Source of the DNA: an uncultured Clostridium sp.
Lineage (GTDB): Bacteria; Bacillota; Clostridia; TANB77; CAG-508
Direction of reading: 5' to 3'
Assembly: GCA_900556695.1 (NCBI GenBank)
Contig: USQA01000052.1
Span: 1-8,324, forward strand
DNA: 8,324 bases
Both the position numbers and the translations under genes were made by a program. The notes beneath the pieces are model-generated. The model did not search any database. It was not told the DNA's origin and worked only from the letters and a program-made list of their open reading frames with translations. Numbering within the stretch: the stretch's first letter is position 1; each line of letters begins with the position of its first letter. Shown here piece by piece: positions 1 through 6,117 of this stretch.

Positions 1-1
1 C

Positions 2-85
2 AACAAAATGAAAGTGAGAAATAAGGTAAAGGCTAAAATGGCAAATACATTTAAGAAAATAATAAAAAAACAAAAAATCACTTGA
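2..85 (+). CDS. possible 3' end of an upstream gene (partial)
   Basis: An open frame enters from the left edge and stops with TGA at 83-85, giving a lysine-rich tail of 27 residues ending in KKIIKKQKIT. I recognise no family in it. Its stop codon lies inside the -35 hexamer of the mreB promoter, which would be a normal tight arrangement for the end of an upstream gene. It could equally be a chance open frame in AT-rich DNA, since lysine-rich translations arise easily from A-rich sequence. Only the flanking sequence can decide. Confidence 0.3.
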   Translation, partial: NKMKVRNKVKAKMANTFKKIIKKQKIT

Positions 86-110
86 TAAATTTCAATATCT
101 GTAATATAAT
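82..110 (+). promoter_or_regulatory. sigma-A-type promoter of mreB
   Basis: TTGATA at 82-87 and TATAAT at 105-110 are separated by 17 bases, an almost ideal housekeeping promoter. Transcription would start near 117, leaving a leader of about 50 bases before the start codon at 166. The -10 box and start point are overlapped by three YGTAAY repeats (100-127), so a regulator bound there would probably repress. Confidence 0.8.
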
Positions 111-127
111 CGTAACATACTCGTAAT
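100..127 (+). promoter_or_regulatory. WalR/PhoP-like triple direct repeat at the mreB promoter
   Basis: Three hexamers, TGTAAT (100-105), CGTAAC (111-116) and CGTAAT (122-127), are each separated by exactly 5 bases, so they repeat every 11 bp on one face of the helix. The pattern matches the published WalR (YycF) consensus TGTWAH-N5-TGTWAH except for C in place of the first T in two copies. Read on the other strand it resembles PhoP-type TTACA repeats, so the family (OmpR/PhoB-like) is better supported than the individual regulator. Position over the -10 and start site suggests repression. A second triple repeat with the same spacing lies at 2661-2688. Confidence 0.5.
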
Positions 128-165
128 AAAAAAGAAATAAATAGTATATAGGAAGGAAGATATAC

Positions 166-1158
166 ATGTTTAAATTAGGGTTAGGACAAGATATTGGAAT
201 AGATTTAGGAACAGCTACAGTAATAGCATATGTAAAAGGCAAAGGAATAGTATTAAGAGAACCATCTGTTGTAGCAGTTGATAACAATACAGGAGATGTA
301 GTAGCTGTAGGACAAGAAGCAAGAAGAATGCTTGGAAGAACACCAGGTAACATTATAGCAACTAGACCATTAAGAGATGGAGTGATTTCTAATTATACAG
401 TAACAGAAAAAATGTTAAAATATTTTATAAATAAAGTATGTGGAAAATTTGTCTTTTCTCCAAGAATAATGATATGTATACCATCACAAGTGACAGAAGT
501 TGAGAAAAAAGCAGTTATAGATGCAGCTACGCAAGCAGGTGCTAGAAAAGTATGCTTAATAGAAGAACCAATAGCTGCAGCAATTGGAGCTGGAATTGAC
601 ATATCTAAACCATGTGGAAATATGGTAGTAGATATTGGTGGAGGAACAACAGATATAGCCGTAATATCATTAGGGGGATCAGTTGTAAGTACATCACTTA
701 AAGTAGCCGGAGATAAATTTGATGAATATATAGTAAAATATATAAAGAAAAAACATAATGTAATGATAGGTGAAAGAACAGCAGAAGATTTAAAAGTTAA
801 TATAGGATGCGTTTATCCAAAGATTCAAGATATAGATATGGAAGTTAGGGGAAGAGACTTAATAACAGGTCTTCCAAAAACATTAAAAGTACATTCAAGT
901 GAAATGTTAGAAGCTTTAATAGAACCAGCAATGATGATAGTAGATGCAGTTCATTCAGTTTTAGAAAGAACACCACCAGAATTAGCAGCAGATATTAGTG
1001 ACAAAGGAATATATATGACAGGTGGAGGTTGTTTAGTAGACGGGTTAGATAAACTTTTACAAGAAAAAACAGGAATTAATGTAATGATAGCACAAGATAC
1101 AGTATCATGTGTTGCATTAGGTACAGGTAAAGCACTAGACAATTTAGATGTACTATAA
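166..1158 (+). CDS. mreB: MreB/Mbl-family rod shape-determining actin
   Basis: Bacterial actin of 330 residues that polymerises under the membrane and guides the elongation machinery for sidewall peptidoglycan. The actin ATPase motifs are in order: phosphate-1 loop DIGIDLGTAT (residues 9-18), the EEP segment (133-135), phosphate-2 DIGGGTTD (156-163) and the adenosine loop TGGGC (285-289). The start is fixed by GGAAGGAAG at 151-159, six bases before the ATG. By remembered family sequence it looks closer to Bacillus Mbl than to MreB: it begins M-F, has G-K-G-I-V-L and E-A-R-R-M-x-G-R-T-P-G-N, and is close to Mbl's usual 333 residues. The usual N-T after DLGTA is replaced by T-V, similar to Mbl's N-V. 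It has its own promoter and terminator, and mreC and mreD are not beside it, as is common for Mbl-type copies. The symbol is therefore a family label; mbl is equally possible. Confidence 0.93.
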   Translation: MFKLGLGQDIGIDLGTATVIAYVKGKGIVLREPSVVAVDNNTGDVVAVGQEARRMLGRTPGNIIATRPLRDGVISNYTVTEKMLKYFINKVCGKFVFSPRIMICIPSQVTEVEKKAVIDAATQAGARKVCLIEEPIAAAIGAGIDISKPCGNMVVDIGGGTTDIAVISLGGSVVSTSLKVAGDKFDEYIVKYIKKKHNVMIGERTAEDLKVNIGCVYPKIQDIDMEVRGRDLITGLPKTLKVHSSEMLEALIEPAMMIVDAVHSVLERTPPELAADISDKGIYMTGGGCLVDGLDKLLQEKTGINVMIAQDTVSCVALGTGKALDNLDVL

Positions 1159-1174
1159 AGTAAGAATAATAAAA

Positions 1175-1211
1175 AAAGACAAATGGGAAGATCTCGTTTG
1201 TCTTTATTATA
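1175..1211 (+). terminator. rho-independent terminator after mreB
   Basis: Bases 1175-1187 pair with 1193-1205 (core AAAGACAAA with TTTGTCTTT, extended by TGGG with CTCG including two G-T wobbles), with a five-base loop. The following tract is A/T-mixed rather than pure T, so termination may be incomplete. It lies 16 bases after the mreB stop codon. Confidence 0.6.
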
Positions 1212-1284
1212 TATTAGAAAAATTATGAAAAATGCCTAATATATAAAAACACAATGCAGATAATAAAATAAATTAAATTTTATA

Positions 1285-1314
1285 TAGACAGTTAAATATA
1301 AAATAATGTATTAT
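1285..1314 (+). promoter_or_regulatory. possible promoter of mtaB
   Basis: TAGACA at 1285-1290 and TATTAT at 1309-1314 have an 18-base spacer. The surrounding DNA is so A/T-rich that other -10-like boxes exist nearby, so the exact hexamers are uncertain. Some promoter is expected here because a terminator-like hairpin separates mreB from mtaB. Confidence 0.35.
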
Positions 1315-1347
1315 ATATAAAGATGAAATAAGAAAGAGAGTAATAAA

Positions 1348-2655
1348 ATGATAGAAAATAAAAATAACAAAATAGTATCTTTTATAACTTTAGGTTGCAA
1401 AGTAAATCAATATGAAACAAATGCAATGGCACAAAAGTTTAAAGAAAAAGGATATAAAGTAATAGAAGGGGAAGCAAAAGCAGATATATATGTAATTAAT
1501 ACATGCACAGTAACAAATATGTCAGATAGAAAATCAAGACAGATGTTAAGAAGAATGAAAGATATAAATAAAAATGCGATAATTGTTGCATGTGGATGTT
1601 ATGTTCAAGTATCAAAAGAAGAAGTAGAACAAATGGAAGAAATTGATTTTGTACTAGGAAATAATGAAAAGAAAAACATTGTAGAATATGTAGAAAAATA
1701 TATAGAAGAAAATAAAAAAGAAGAAAATATGGAAGATGTAATGCAACAAAGAGAATTCGTTGATTTTGGAGATGTTACATATACAGAAAAGACAAGAGCT
1801 GTTATAAAAGTTCAAGATGGATGTGATAGATTTTGTTCATATTGTATTATTCCATATGCTAGAGGAAGAGTTAGAAGTAGAAAACCTCAAAGTGTTATAT
1901 CTGAAATAGAAAAAATAGCAAAACAAGGAATACAAGAAGTTGTAGTAACTGGAATACATGTTGCATCATATGGAAAAGATTTTAATAATGACTATAAACT
2001 AATAGATTTACTAGAAGAGATAAATAAAATAGAAGGTATTAAAAGAATTAGATTAGGGTCAATAGAGCCTTTATTAATAACAGAAGAATTTGTCGAAAGA
2101 TTGAAAAAATTAGAAAAGATTTGTCATCATTTTCATTTATCTTTACAAAGTGGATGTGATGAAACATTAAAAAGAATGAATAGAAGATATACAATAGAAG
2201 AATTTAAAGAAATAGTTAATAGATTAAGAAAAAATTATGAAGATGTTATATTAACAACAGATATTATAGTAGGGTTTCCAGGAGAGACAGAAGAAGAATT
2301 TAATAAAACATACGAATTTTTAAAAGATATAAAATTTTATAAAATGCATGTATTTAAATATTCTCCAAGAAAAGGAACAAAAGCGGCTAAGATGCCAAAA
2401 CAAATAGATGGTAAACAAAAAGAAATGAGAAGTAAAAAATTAATTGAATTATCAGATTTTAATGAAAAAACATATAATGAAGCTTATATAAATAAAGAAG
2501 TAGAAGTACTTTTTGAAGAAGAAAAAGAAGGAATGTATAAAGGACATACTGAAAATTATATTTTAGTATATTATAAATCAGAAGAAAATTTAGAAAACAA
2601 AATGAAAAAAGTTATATGTAAAGAGGTTGAAAAAAATTACATAATAGCTAAATAA
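1348..2655 (+). CDS. mtaB: tRNA (N6-threonylcarbamoyladenosine37) methylthiotransferase MtaB
   Basis: Radical SAM enzyme of 435 residues that adds a methylthio group to t6A at position 37 of ANN-decoding tRNAs, giving ms2t6A. The N-terminal UPF0004 domain carries the three cysteines of the auxiliary iron-sulfur cluster: C17 in LGCKVNQYE, C53 in NTCTV, and C84 in CGCYVQ, with an extra C82 next to it. The radical SAM cluster motif CDRFCSYC gives C159, C163 and C166, followed by IIPYARGRVRSR. The last 60 or so residues fit a TRAM RNA-binding domain. LGCKVNQ and the overall layout separate MtaB (YqeV type) from MiaB and RimO. The ribosome binding site is weak (AGAAAGAGAG at 1331-1340), but the ATG places the conserved start of the domain correctly. 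It looks like a single-gene unit with no functional tie to its cell-wall neighbours. Confidence 0.93.
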   Translation: MIENKNNKIVSFITLGCKVNQYETNAMAQKFKEKGYKVIEGEAKADIYVINTCTVTNMSDRKSRQMLRRMKDINKNAIIVACGCYVQVSKEEVEQMEEIDFVLGNNEKKNIVEYVEKYIEENKKEENMEDVMQQREFVDFGDVTYTEKTRAVIKVQDGCDRFCSYCIIPYARGRVRSRKPQSVISEIEKIAKQGIQEVVVTGIHVASYGKDFNNDYKLIDLLEEINKIEGIKRIRLGSIEPLLITEEFVERLKKLEKICHHFHLSLQSGCDETLKRMNRRYTIEEFKEIVNRLRKNYEDVILTTDIIVGFPGETEEEFNKTYEFLKDIKFYKMHVFKYSPRKGTKAAKMPKQIDGKQKEMRSKKLIELSDFNEKTYNEAYINKEVEVLFEEEKEGMYKGHTENYILVYYKSEENLENKMKKVICKEVEKNYIIAK

Positions 2656-2660
2656 AAACA

Positions 2661-2688
2661 TGTAACGAAAATGTAACATATGCGTAAC
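2661..2688 (+). promoter_or_regulatory. WalR/PhoP-like triple direct repeat upstream of the 101-residue gene
   Basis: TGTAAC (2661-2666), TGTAAC (2672-2677) and CGTAAC (2683-2688) are separated by exactly 5 bases each, an 11-bp period. The first two copies match the WalR consensus TGTWAH-N5-TGTWAH perfectly. The array begins five bases after the mtaB stop codon and ends 31 bases before the -35 box of the next promoter, a position that suits an activator. On the reverse strand it reads as GTTACA-type repeats, so a PhoP/PhoB-like regulator is the main alternative. Confidence 0.55.
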
Positions 2689-2719
2689 AAATATTTAATA
2701 TTTAATTATATGTAAATGC

Positions 2720-2748
2720 TTGATAATTTGATGAAATTATAGTATAAA
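2720..2748 (+). promoter_or_regulatory. sigma-A-type promoter of the 101-residue gene
   Basis: TTGATA (2720-2725) and TATAAA (2743-2748) have a 17-base spacer. Transcription would begin near 2755, with a leader of about 37 bases carrying the ribosome binding site. The -35 hexamer is identical to that of the mreB promoter. Confidence 0.7.
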
Positions 2749-2791
2749 TAAAATATAATGAAGTAATAAAAACAAAGGAGGAAATACATAG

Positions 2792-3097
2792 ATGGCAGAT
2801 TTAGGAGAAGAAAACAAAGTATCAGGAGTATTTGGAGGAGTACAAGTAGAAGAAATGCAAGAAAACGCTGGAACAATAAGAAATGATTATTTACCAGTAA
2901 AAGCAGGATTTTGGTCAAAATTTAAATCTTTCTGGTTACAAGATGTTGATTGGAATAAAGAAATAAAAGTAGAATTAACTCCATATCAACAAAAAATGGA
3001 AGATGAAATTAATGAATTTTTACACCAAGAAATTACTTGGGGAAAAGTTCGTGACTTTTTATTCCAAGAAGTAACTTTTGGAAAAAATAATAAATAA
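2792..3097 (+). CDS. small unknown protein with three F-x-x-Q-[DE] motifs
   Basis: I do not recognise this 101-residue protein. It is a real gene by its excellent AAGGAGG site (2775-2781), its own promoter and a strong terminator after it. There is no signal peptide and no membrane segment, so it is probably cytoplasmic. Residues 1-35 are glycine- and acid-rich and look flexible. The C-terminal half carries three copies of one ten-residue motif: FWLQDVDWNK (47-56), FLHQEITWGK (76-85) and FLFQEVTFGK (89-98). The consensus is F-x-x-Q-[DE]-[VI]-[DT]-[WF]-[GN]-K. Between copies 1 and 2 is a charged, probably helical stretch (TPYQQKMEDEINE). Its WalR/PhoP-like repeats match those of mreB, and its neighbours are cell-envelope genes, which hints at an envelope-related or regulatory role; that is inference from context only. 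A peptide- or membrane-surface-binding role for the aromatic motifs is a guess. Confidence 0.85.
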   Translation: MADLGEENKVSGVFGGVQVEEMQENAGTIRNDYLPVKAGFWSKFKSFWLQDVDWNKEIKVELTPYQQKMEDEINEFLHQEITWGKVRDFLFQEVTFGKNNK

Positions 3098-3148
3098 TAA
3101 TTATTGTGAATTTTTTGTGAAAATTATTAAATAGAGAAAAAAGAAGAT

Positions 3149-3194
3149 AAATGATAGAAAATGTAAAAAAACCAACATTTTCTATCATTTTTTT
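3149..3194 (+). terminator. strong rho-independent terminator after the 101-residue gene
   Basis: A perfect 16-bp stem, 3149-3164 with 3175-3190 (ATGATAGAAAATGT against ACATTTTCTATCAT plus two A-T pairs), encloses a ten-base A-rich loop. The right arm runs into a T tract (3188-3194). It separates the small gene from the ftsE promoter. Confidence 0.85.
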
Positions 3195-3206
3195 ATAAAA
3201 AAAGTG

Positions 3207-3235
3207 TTGCAAAAAAATCACTTTATTGTTATGAT
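3207..3235 (+). promoter_or_regulatory. promoter of the ftsE-ftsX-M23-M23-S41 cluster
   Basis: TTGCAA (3207-3212) and TATGAT (3230-3235) have a 17-base spacer, placing the start near 3242 and giving a leader of about 40 bases. A second TATAAT at 3251-3256 has only a poor -35 (TTGTTA at 3226-3231, 19-base spacer) and may be a weaker alternative. No further clear promoter is seen until the end of the window. Confidence 0.65.
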
Positions 3236-3283
3236 TAGATAGAATAAAGATATAATGTCGAAAAGTATGTTAAGGAGAAAAAA

Positions 3284-3970
3284 ATGATAGAATTTAGAAA
3301 TGTCACAAAGACATATGATACAGGAACAGAAGCGGTAAAAAACGCTAATTTTGTTATAGATAAAGGGGAATTTGCATTTTTAGTAGGTTCATCAGGAAGT
3401 GGTAAATCAACATTAATTAAATTAATATTAAAGGAAGAAGAACCAACATCAGGACGTATTATAATAAATGGAAAAGATACAACATTTTTAAAAGCAAATA
3501 GAGTACCTTTTTTAAGAAGAAGTATGGGAGTTGTGTTTCAAGATTTTAGACTTTTACCAGATAAAACTGTATATGATAATGTTGCATATGCAATGTATAT
3601 AGTAAGAGCTACACCAAGACATATAAGAAGACAAGTTCCTATGGTGCTTTCATTAGTTGGATTAAGTGGAAAAGCTAAAATGTATCCACATGAATTATCA
3701 GGTGGAGAACAACAAAGAGTAGCATTGGCAAGAGCATTAGTAAACAACCCATCTATGTTGATTGCAGATGAACCAACCGGAAATTTAGATCCAGATACAG
3801 CTTGGGAAATAATGAATTTACTTAATGATATTAACATGAGAGGTACTACTGTAGTTGTAGCAACACATGCTAAAGATATAGTAGATAAAATGAAAAAAAG
3901 AGTTATTCATATAAGTAAAGGCAAAATAATTAGAGATGATAAAAAAGGTGGTTATGATTGTGAAATATAA
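3284..3970 (+). CDS. ftsE: cell division ATP-binding protein FtsE
   Basis: ATPase subunit (228 residues, typical length) of the FtsEX complex, which uses ATP hydrolysis in the cytoplasm to change the shape of FtsX and so switch on peptidoglycan hydrolysis outside the membrane. All ABC motifs are present: Walker A GSSGSGKST (35-43), Q-loop Q86 in VVFQDFRLL, signature LSGGEQQ (138-144), Walker B and D-loop IADEPTGNLD (160-169, catalytic E163), and switch histidine H195 in ATHAKD. VVFQDFRLLPDKTVYDNV is characteristic of FtsE rather than of LolD or MacB. The ribosome binding site AAGGAG (3272-3277) is seven bases from the ATG. The 3' end overlaps ftsX, which points to translational coupling. Confidence 0.96.
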   Translation: MIEFRNVTKTYDTGTEAVKNANFVIDKGEFAFLVGSSGSGKSTLIKLILKEEEPTSGRIIINGKDTTFLKANRVPFLRRSMGVVFQDFRLLPDKTVYDNVAYAMYIVRATPRHIRRQVPMVLSLVGLSGKAKMYPHELSGGEQQRVALARALVNNPSMLIADEPTGNLDPDTAWEIMNLLNDINMRGTTVVVATHAKDIVDKMKKRVIHISKGKIIRDDKKGGYDCEI

Positions 3971-4898
3971 CAGATTAGGATATTTAGTAGGTGAAGGATT
4001 TAGTAACGTATTTAAAAATAAAAAATCTACTGGAGCATCATTAATGATTATGTGTGCAACAATGATAATATTTGGTATATTTTTAATACTTGGAGAAAAT
4101 ATAAATCATTTTGTATCAGAAGTAGAATCAGCACAAGGAATACAAGTATTTGTTGATAATGATGCAACACAAGAACAAATAGATGAATTAGGAGAAAAAC
4201 TAAGAAAATTAGATGGTGTTAGTACAACAGAGTTTGTATCAAAAGAAGATGCTTTAAATCAAATGAAAGAAAAATTTGGAGACAAAAAAGATCTTTTAGC
4301 TGGTTATGAAGAAAACAATATTTTTCCTGCATCATATGTAGTAACATTAACAGATTTAAATATGAGCAAAAGTGTTCAAGATCAAATTATGACATTTGAA
4401 AATGTTAAAAAAATTACAAGTAAAGATGAAACTGTTACTACTTTGATTAATTTAGCAAATGGAATTAAAATTGTAACAGGAGTAATATTAATTTTATTAG
4501 TAGTAATTTCAATTTTTATTATAGCAAATACAATAAAACTTACTGTACATGCAAGAAGAAAAGAAATTTCAATTATGAAATATGTAGGAGCAACAAATGG
4601 TTTCATAAGATGGCCATTTATAGTTGAAGGTATGATTATAGGAGTTTTTGCTAGTGCTATATCAATTGCATTAGTAGGAGGAGCATACAGTGTTGTTGCA
4701 GAAAAATTAGTCAACTCACAATTTATGCAAGTAATAAATATGAGTTTAGTAAGTTTTGGAGATATGTTTAATTCTATTATATTTGTATATATGTTATTAG
4801 GAATTGGAATTGGAGCAATACGGAAGTGTAATTTCTATGAGAAAATATTTAAAAGTATAAAGGAGAAGACATGCGTAAAATATTATGTATTGTTTTAA
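3960..4898 (+). CDS. ftsX: cell division protein FtsX, with a frameshifted C-terminus
   Basis: Membrane subunit of FtsEX. I prefer the GTG at 3960: it gives MKYNRLGYLVGEG, the usual beginning of clostridial FtsX, and has AGGTGG (3946-3951) eight bases upstream. ATG 3954 and ATG 3936 are in frame but poorly placed for that site. It overlaps ftsE by 11 bases. Counting from 3960, the parts are a cytoplasmic start, TM1 (about 24-46), an extracellular domain (about 47-168), TM2 (about 170-195), the cytoplasmic loop HARRKEISIMKYVGATNGFI, TM3 (about 220-248) and TM4 (about 271-287). The frame as given then runs into an unrelated polar tail and stops at 4896-4898, 28 bases inside the next gene. Skipping one base at 4821 gives GSVISMRKYLKV and a stop at 4858-4860, for a 299-residue FtsX of normal length. 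So this is either a sequence error, a damaged allele, or an unusual +1 frameshift. Confidence 0.92.
   Translation: MKYNRLGYLVGEGFSNVFKNKKSTGASLMIMCATMIIFGIFLILGENINHFVSEVESAQGIQVFVDNDATQEQIDELGEKLRKLDGVSTTEFVSKEDALNQMKEKFGDKKDLLAGYEENNIFPASYVVTLTDLNMSKSVQDQIMTFENVKKITSKDETVTTLINLANGIKIVTGVILILLVVISIFIIANTIKLTVHARRKEISIMKYVGATNGFIRWPFIVEGMIIGVFASAISIALVGGAYSVVAEKLVNSQFMQVINMSLVSFGDMFNSIIFVYMLLGIGIGAIRKCNFYEKIFKSIKEKTCVKYYVLF
4821..4860 (+). other. ftsX: frameshift site and true-looking ftsX 3' end in the +1 frame
   Basis: After GIGIGAI (ending at 4820) the given frame reads CGG-AAG-TGT. Dropping C4821 gives GGA-AGT-GTA and the ending GSVISMRKYLKV with TAA at 4858-4860. This resembles the normal FtsX C-terminus: TM4 followed by a short basic tail. 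The restored stop directly abuts the AGGAG ribosome binding site (4861-4865) of the next gene, as expected of a compact operon. The disrupted position is not in a homopolymer. Confidence 0.85.
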
Positions 4899-6076
4899 TT
4901 TTGATAATAAGCTGTTTTAGTATATTATCTTATGTTTATGCAGAAGAAAATACAACACTTTCAACTGATTTGCAAACAGAACAAGAGCAATTACAACAAC
5001 AAATTGAAGATGCAAATGGAGAATTAAGTGATGTGCAAGAAGAATTATCACAAAATTTGCAACAAGTTCAACAACTTGATGAAAAAATAAGCAAATCACA
5101 AGGTGAATTAGATGAGCTAAATGTTAAAATGGCAAAATTGCAAACATCAATTGAAAAAGTAGGATCAGAATTGCAAATTGCAGAAGATAAATACAATAAA
5201 CAAAGAGAAACTTTAGAACAAAGATTAGTAACAATGTATGAGTCTGGTGATACTCAATATTTAGATGTTATTTTAAGTTCAAAAAGTGTTTCAGATTTCT
5301 TATCTAATTATTTTCTTATTACAGAATTAACAACTTATGATACTGACCTTTTAGAAGATATGAAAGAAAAGAAAGATAGCATAGAATTATCAAAGAAGAA
5401 ACTAGATAATGAAAAAGAACAATTAGCAACAATAAAACAAAATCAAATAAAAACAGCAAGAATACTAGAAAATACAAAAATAGTTAGAGAAAATTATATT
5501 TCTAAACTATCTAACACAGAAAAAGATATTCAAAGTAAAATAGATGAATATAATACAAGATTTTCGGAAATAAATGCAGAAATATTATCATTGGCAATGG
5601 ATGGATTAGATACAAAATACATTGGAGGAGAACTTGCTTGGCCTGTTCCTGGATATACAAGAATAAGTTCAAAATATGGCATGAGAACACATCCTATCAC
5701 AGGAGTGTACAAATTGCATACAGGTGTAGATATTAGTGCACCAATGGGAACTAATTTTATAGCCGCAAATGATGGAGTTGTAACAAAAGCAGGAATGAAT
5801 AGTGCTTATGGTAATATGGTAATTATAGATCATGGTGGAGGAATTTCAACTTTATATGCACATGGATCAGAAATACTAGTTCAAGTCGGACAAGTAGTAA
5901 AAAGAGGAGATGCTGTATTAAAAGTTGGTTCAACAGGATATTCAACTGGACCACATGCGCATTTTGAAGTAAGAATGGATGGGGTTGTAACAGATCCAAT
6001 GCCATATATAACAAATGGTGTAGTACCAAAAAATGATTCAAATGAACAAAATACAAATACAGAAGCAACAAATTAA
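4871..6076 (+). CDS. secreted coiled-coil LytM/M23 peptidase 1 (EnvC-like)
   Basis: Exported protein of 401 residues. Residues 1-24 are a signal peptide with a likely cut after VYA. A long, Gln/Glu-rich coiled coil covers about 30-245 and is interrupted by a conserved hinge RLVTMYESGDTQYLDVILSS (118-137) followed by SNYFLITE. The C-terminal M23 domain (about 255-385) has HTGVD (zinc ligands H283, D287), LYAHG (H331) and HAHFE (H362, H364). The full zinc and catalytic set is present, so this should be an active endopeptidase cutting peptide cross-links, not a degenerate activator like E. coli EnvC. Its place directly after ftsX and its coiled coil make it the likely extracellular partner of FtsEX; that is inference by analogy with EnvC, PcsB and CwlO. 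The ribosome binding site is AAGGAG (4860-4865). The tail after the domain is short and Asn/Thr-rich. Confidence 0.92.
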   Translation: MRKILCIVLILIISCFSILSYVYAEENTTLSTDLQTEQEQLQQQIEDANGELSDVQEELSQNLQQVQQLDEKISKSQGELDELNVKMAKLQTSIEKVGSELQIAEDKYNKQRETLEQRLVTMYESGDTQYLDVILSSKSVSDFLSNYFLITELTTYDTDLLEDMKEKKDSIELSKKKLDNEKEQLATIKQNQIKTARILENTKIVRENYISKLSNTEKDIQSKIDEYNTRFSEINAEILSLAMDGLDTKYIGGELAWPVPGYTRISSKYGMRTHPITGVYKLHTGVDISAPMGTNFIAANDGVVTKAGMNSAYGNMVIIDHGGGISTLYAHGSEILVQVGQVVKRGDAVLKVGSTGYSTGPHAHFEVRMDGVVTDPMPYITNGVVPKNDSNEQNTNTEATN

Positions 6077-6117
6077 AATGCTACAGAATAAAATTTATAA
6101 TATTAGGAGGAAAACTG

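Noticed and set aside
2706..2918. Hydrophobic minus-strand frame opposite the promoter and start of the 101-residue gene
   Set aside because: Leucine-rich translation is what the complement of A-rich coding DNA produces; no convincing ribosome binding site, and it lies across a clear promoter and gene on the plus strand.
3201..3223. Short inverted repeat AAAGTG / CACTTT around the ftsE -35 box
   Set aside because: Only six base pairs with a long spacer; too weak to call an operator.
3227..3232. TGTTAT in the ftsE promoter as a WalR half-site
   Set aside because: No second hexamer 11 bp on either side; a single hexamer is expected by chance in this A/T-rich DNA.
3538..3837. Minus-strand frame inside ftsE (and similar ones inside mreB, ftsX and the M23 genes)
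   Set aside because: These are antisense shadows of strongly conserved genes, with no start signals or recognisable domains.
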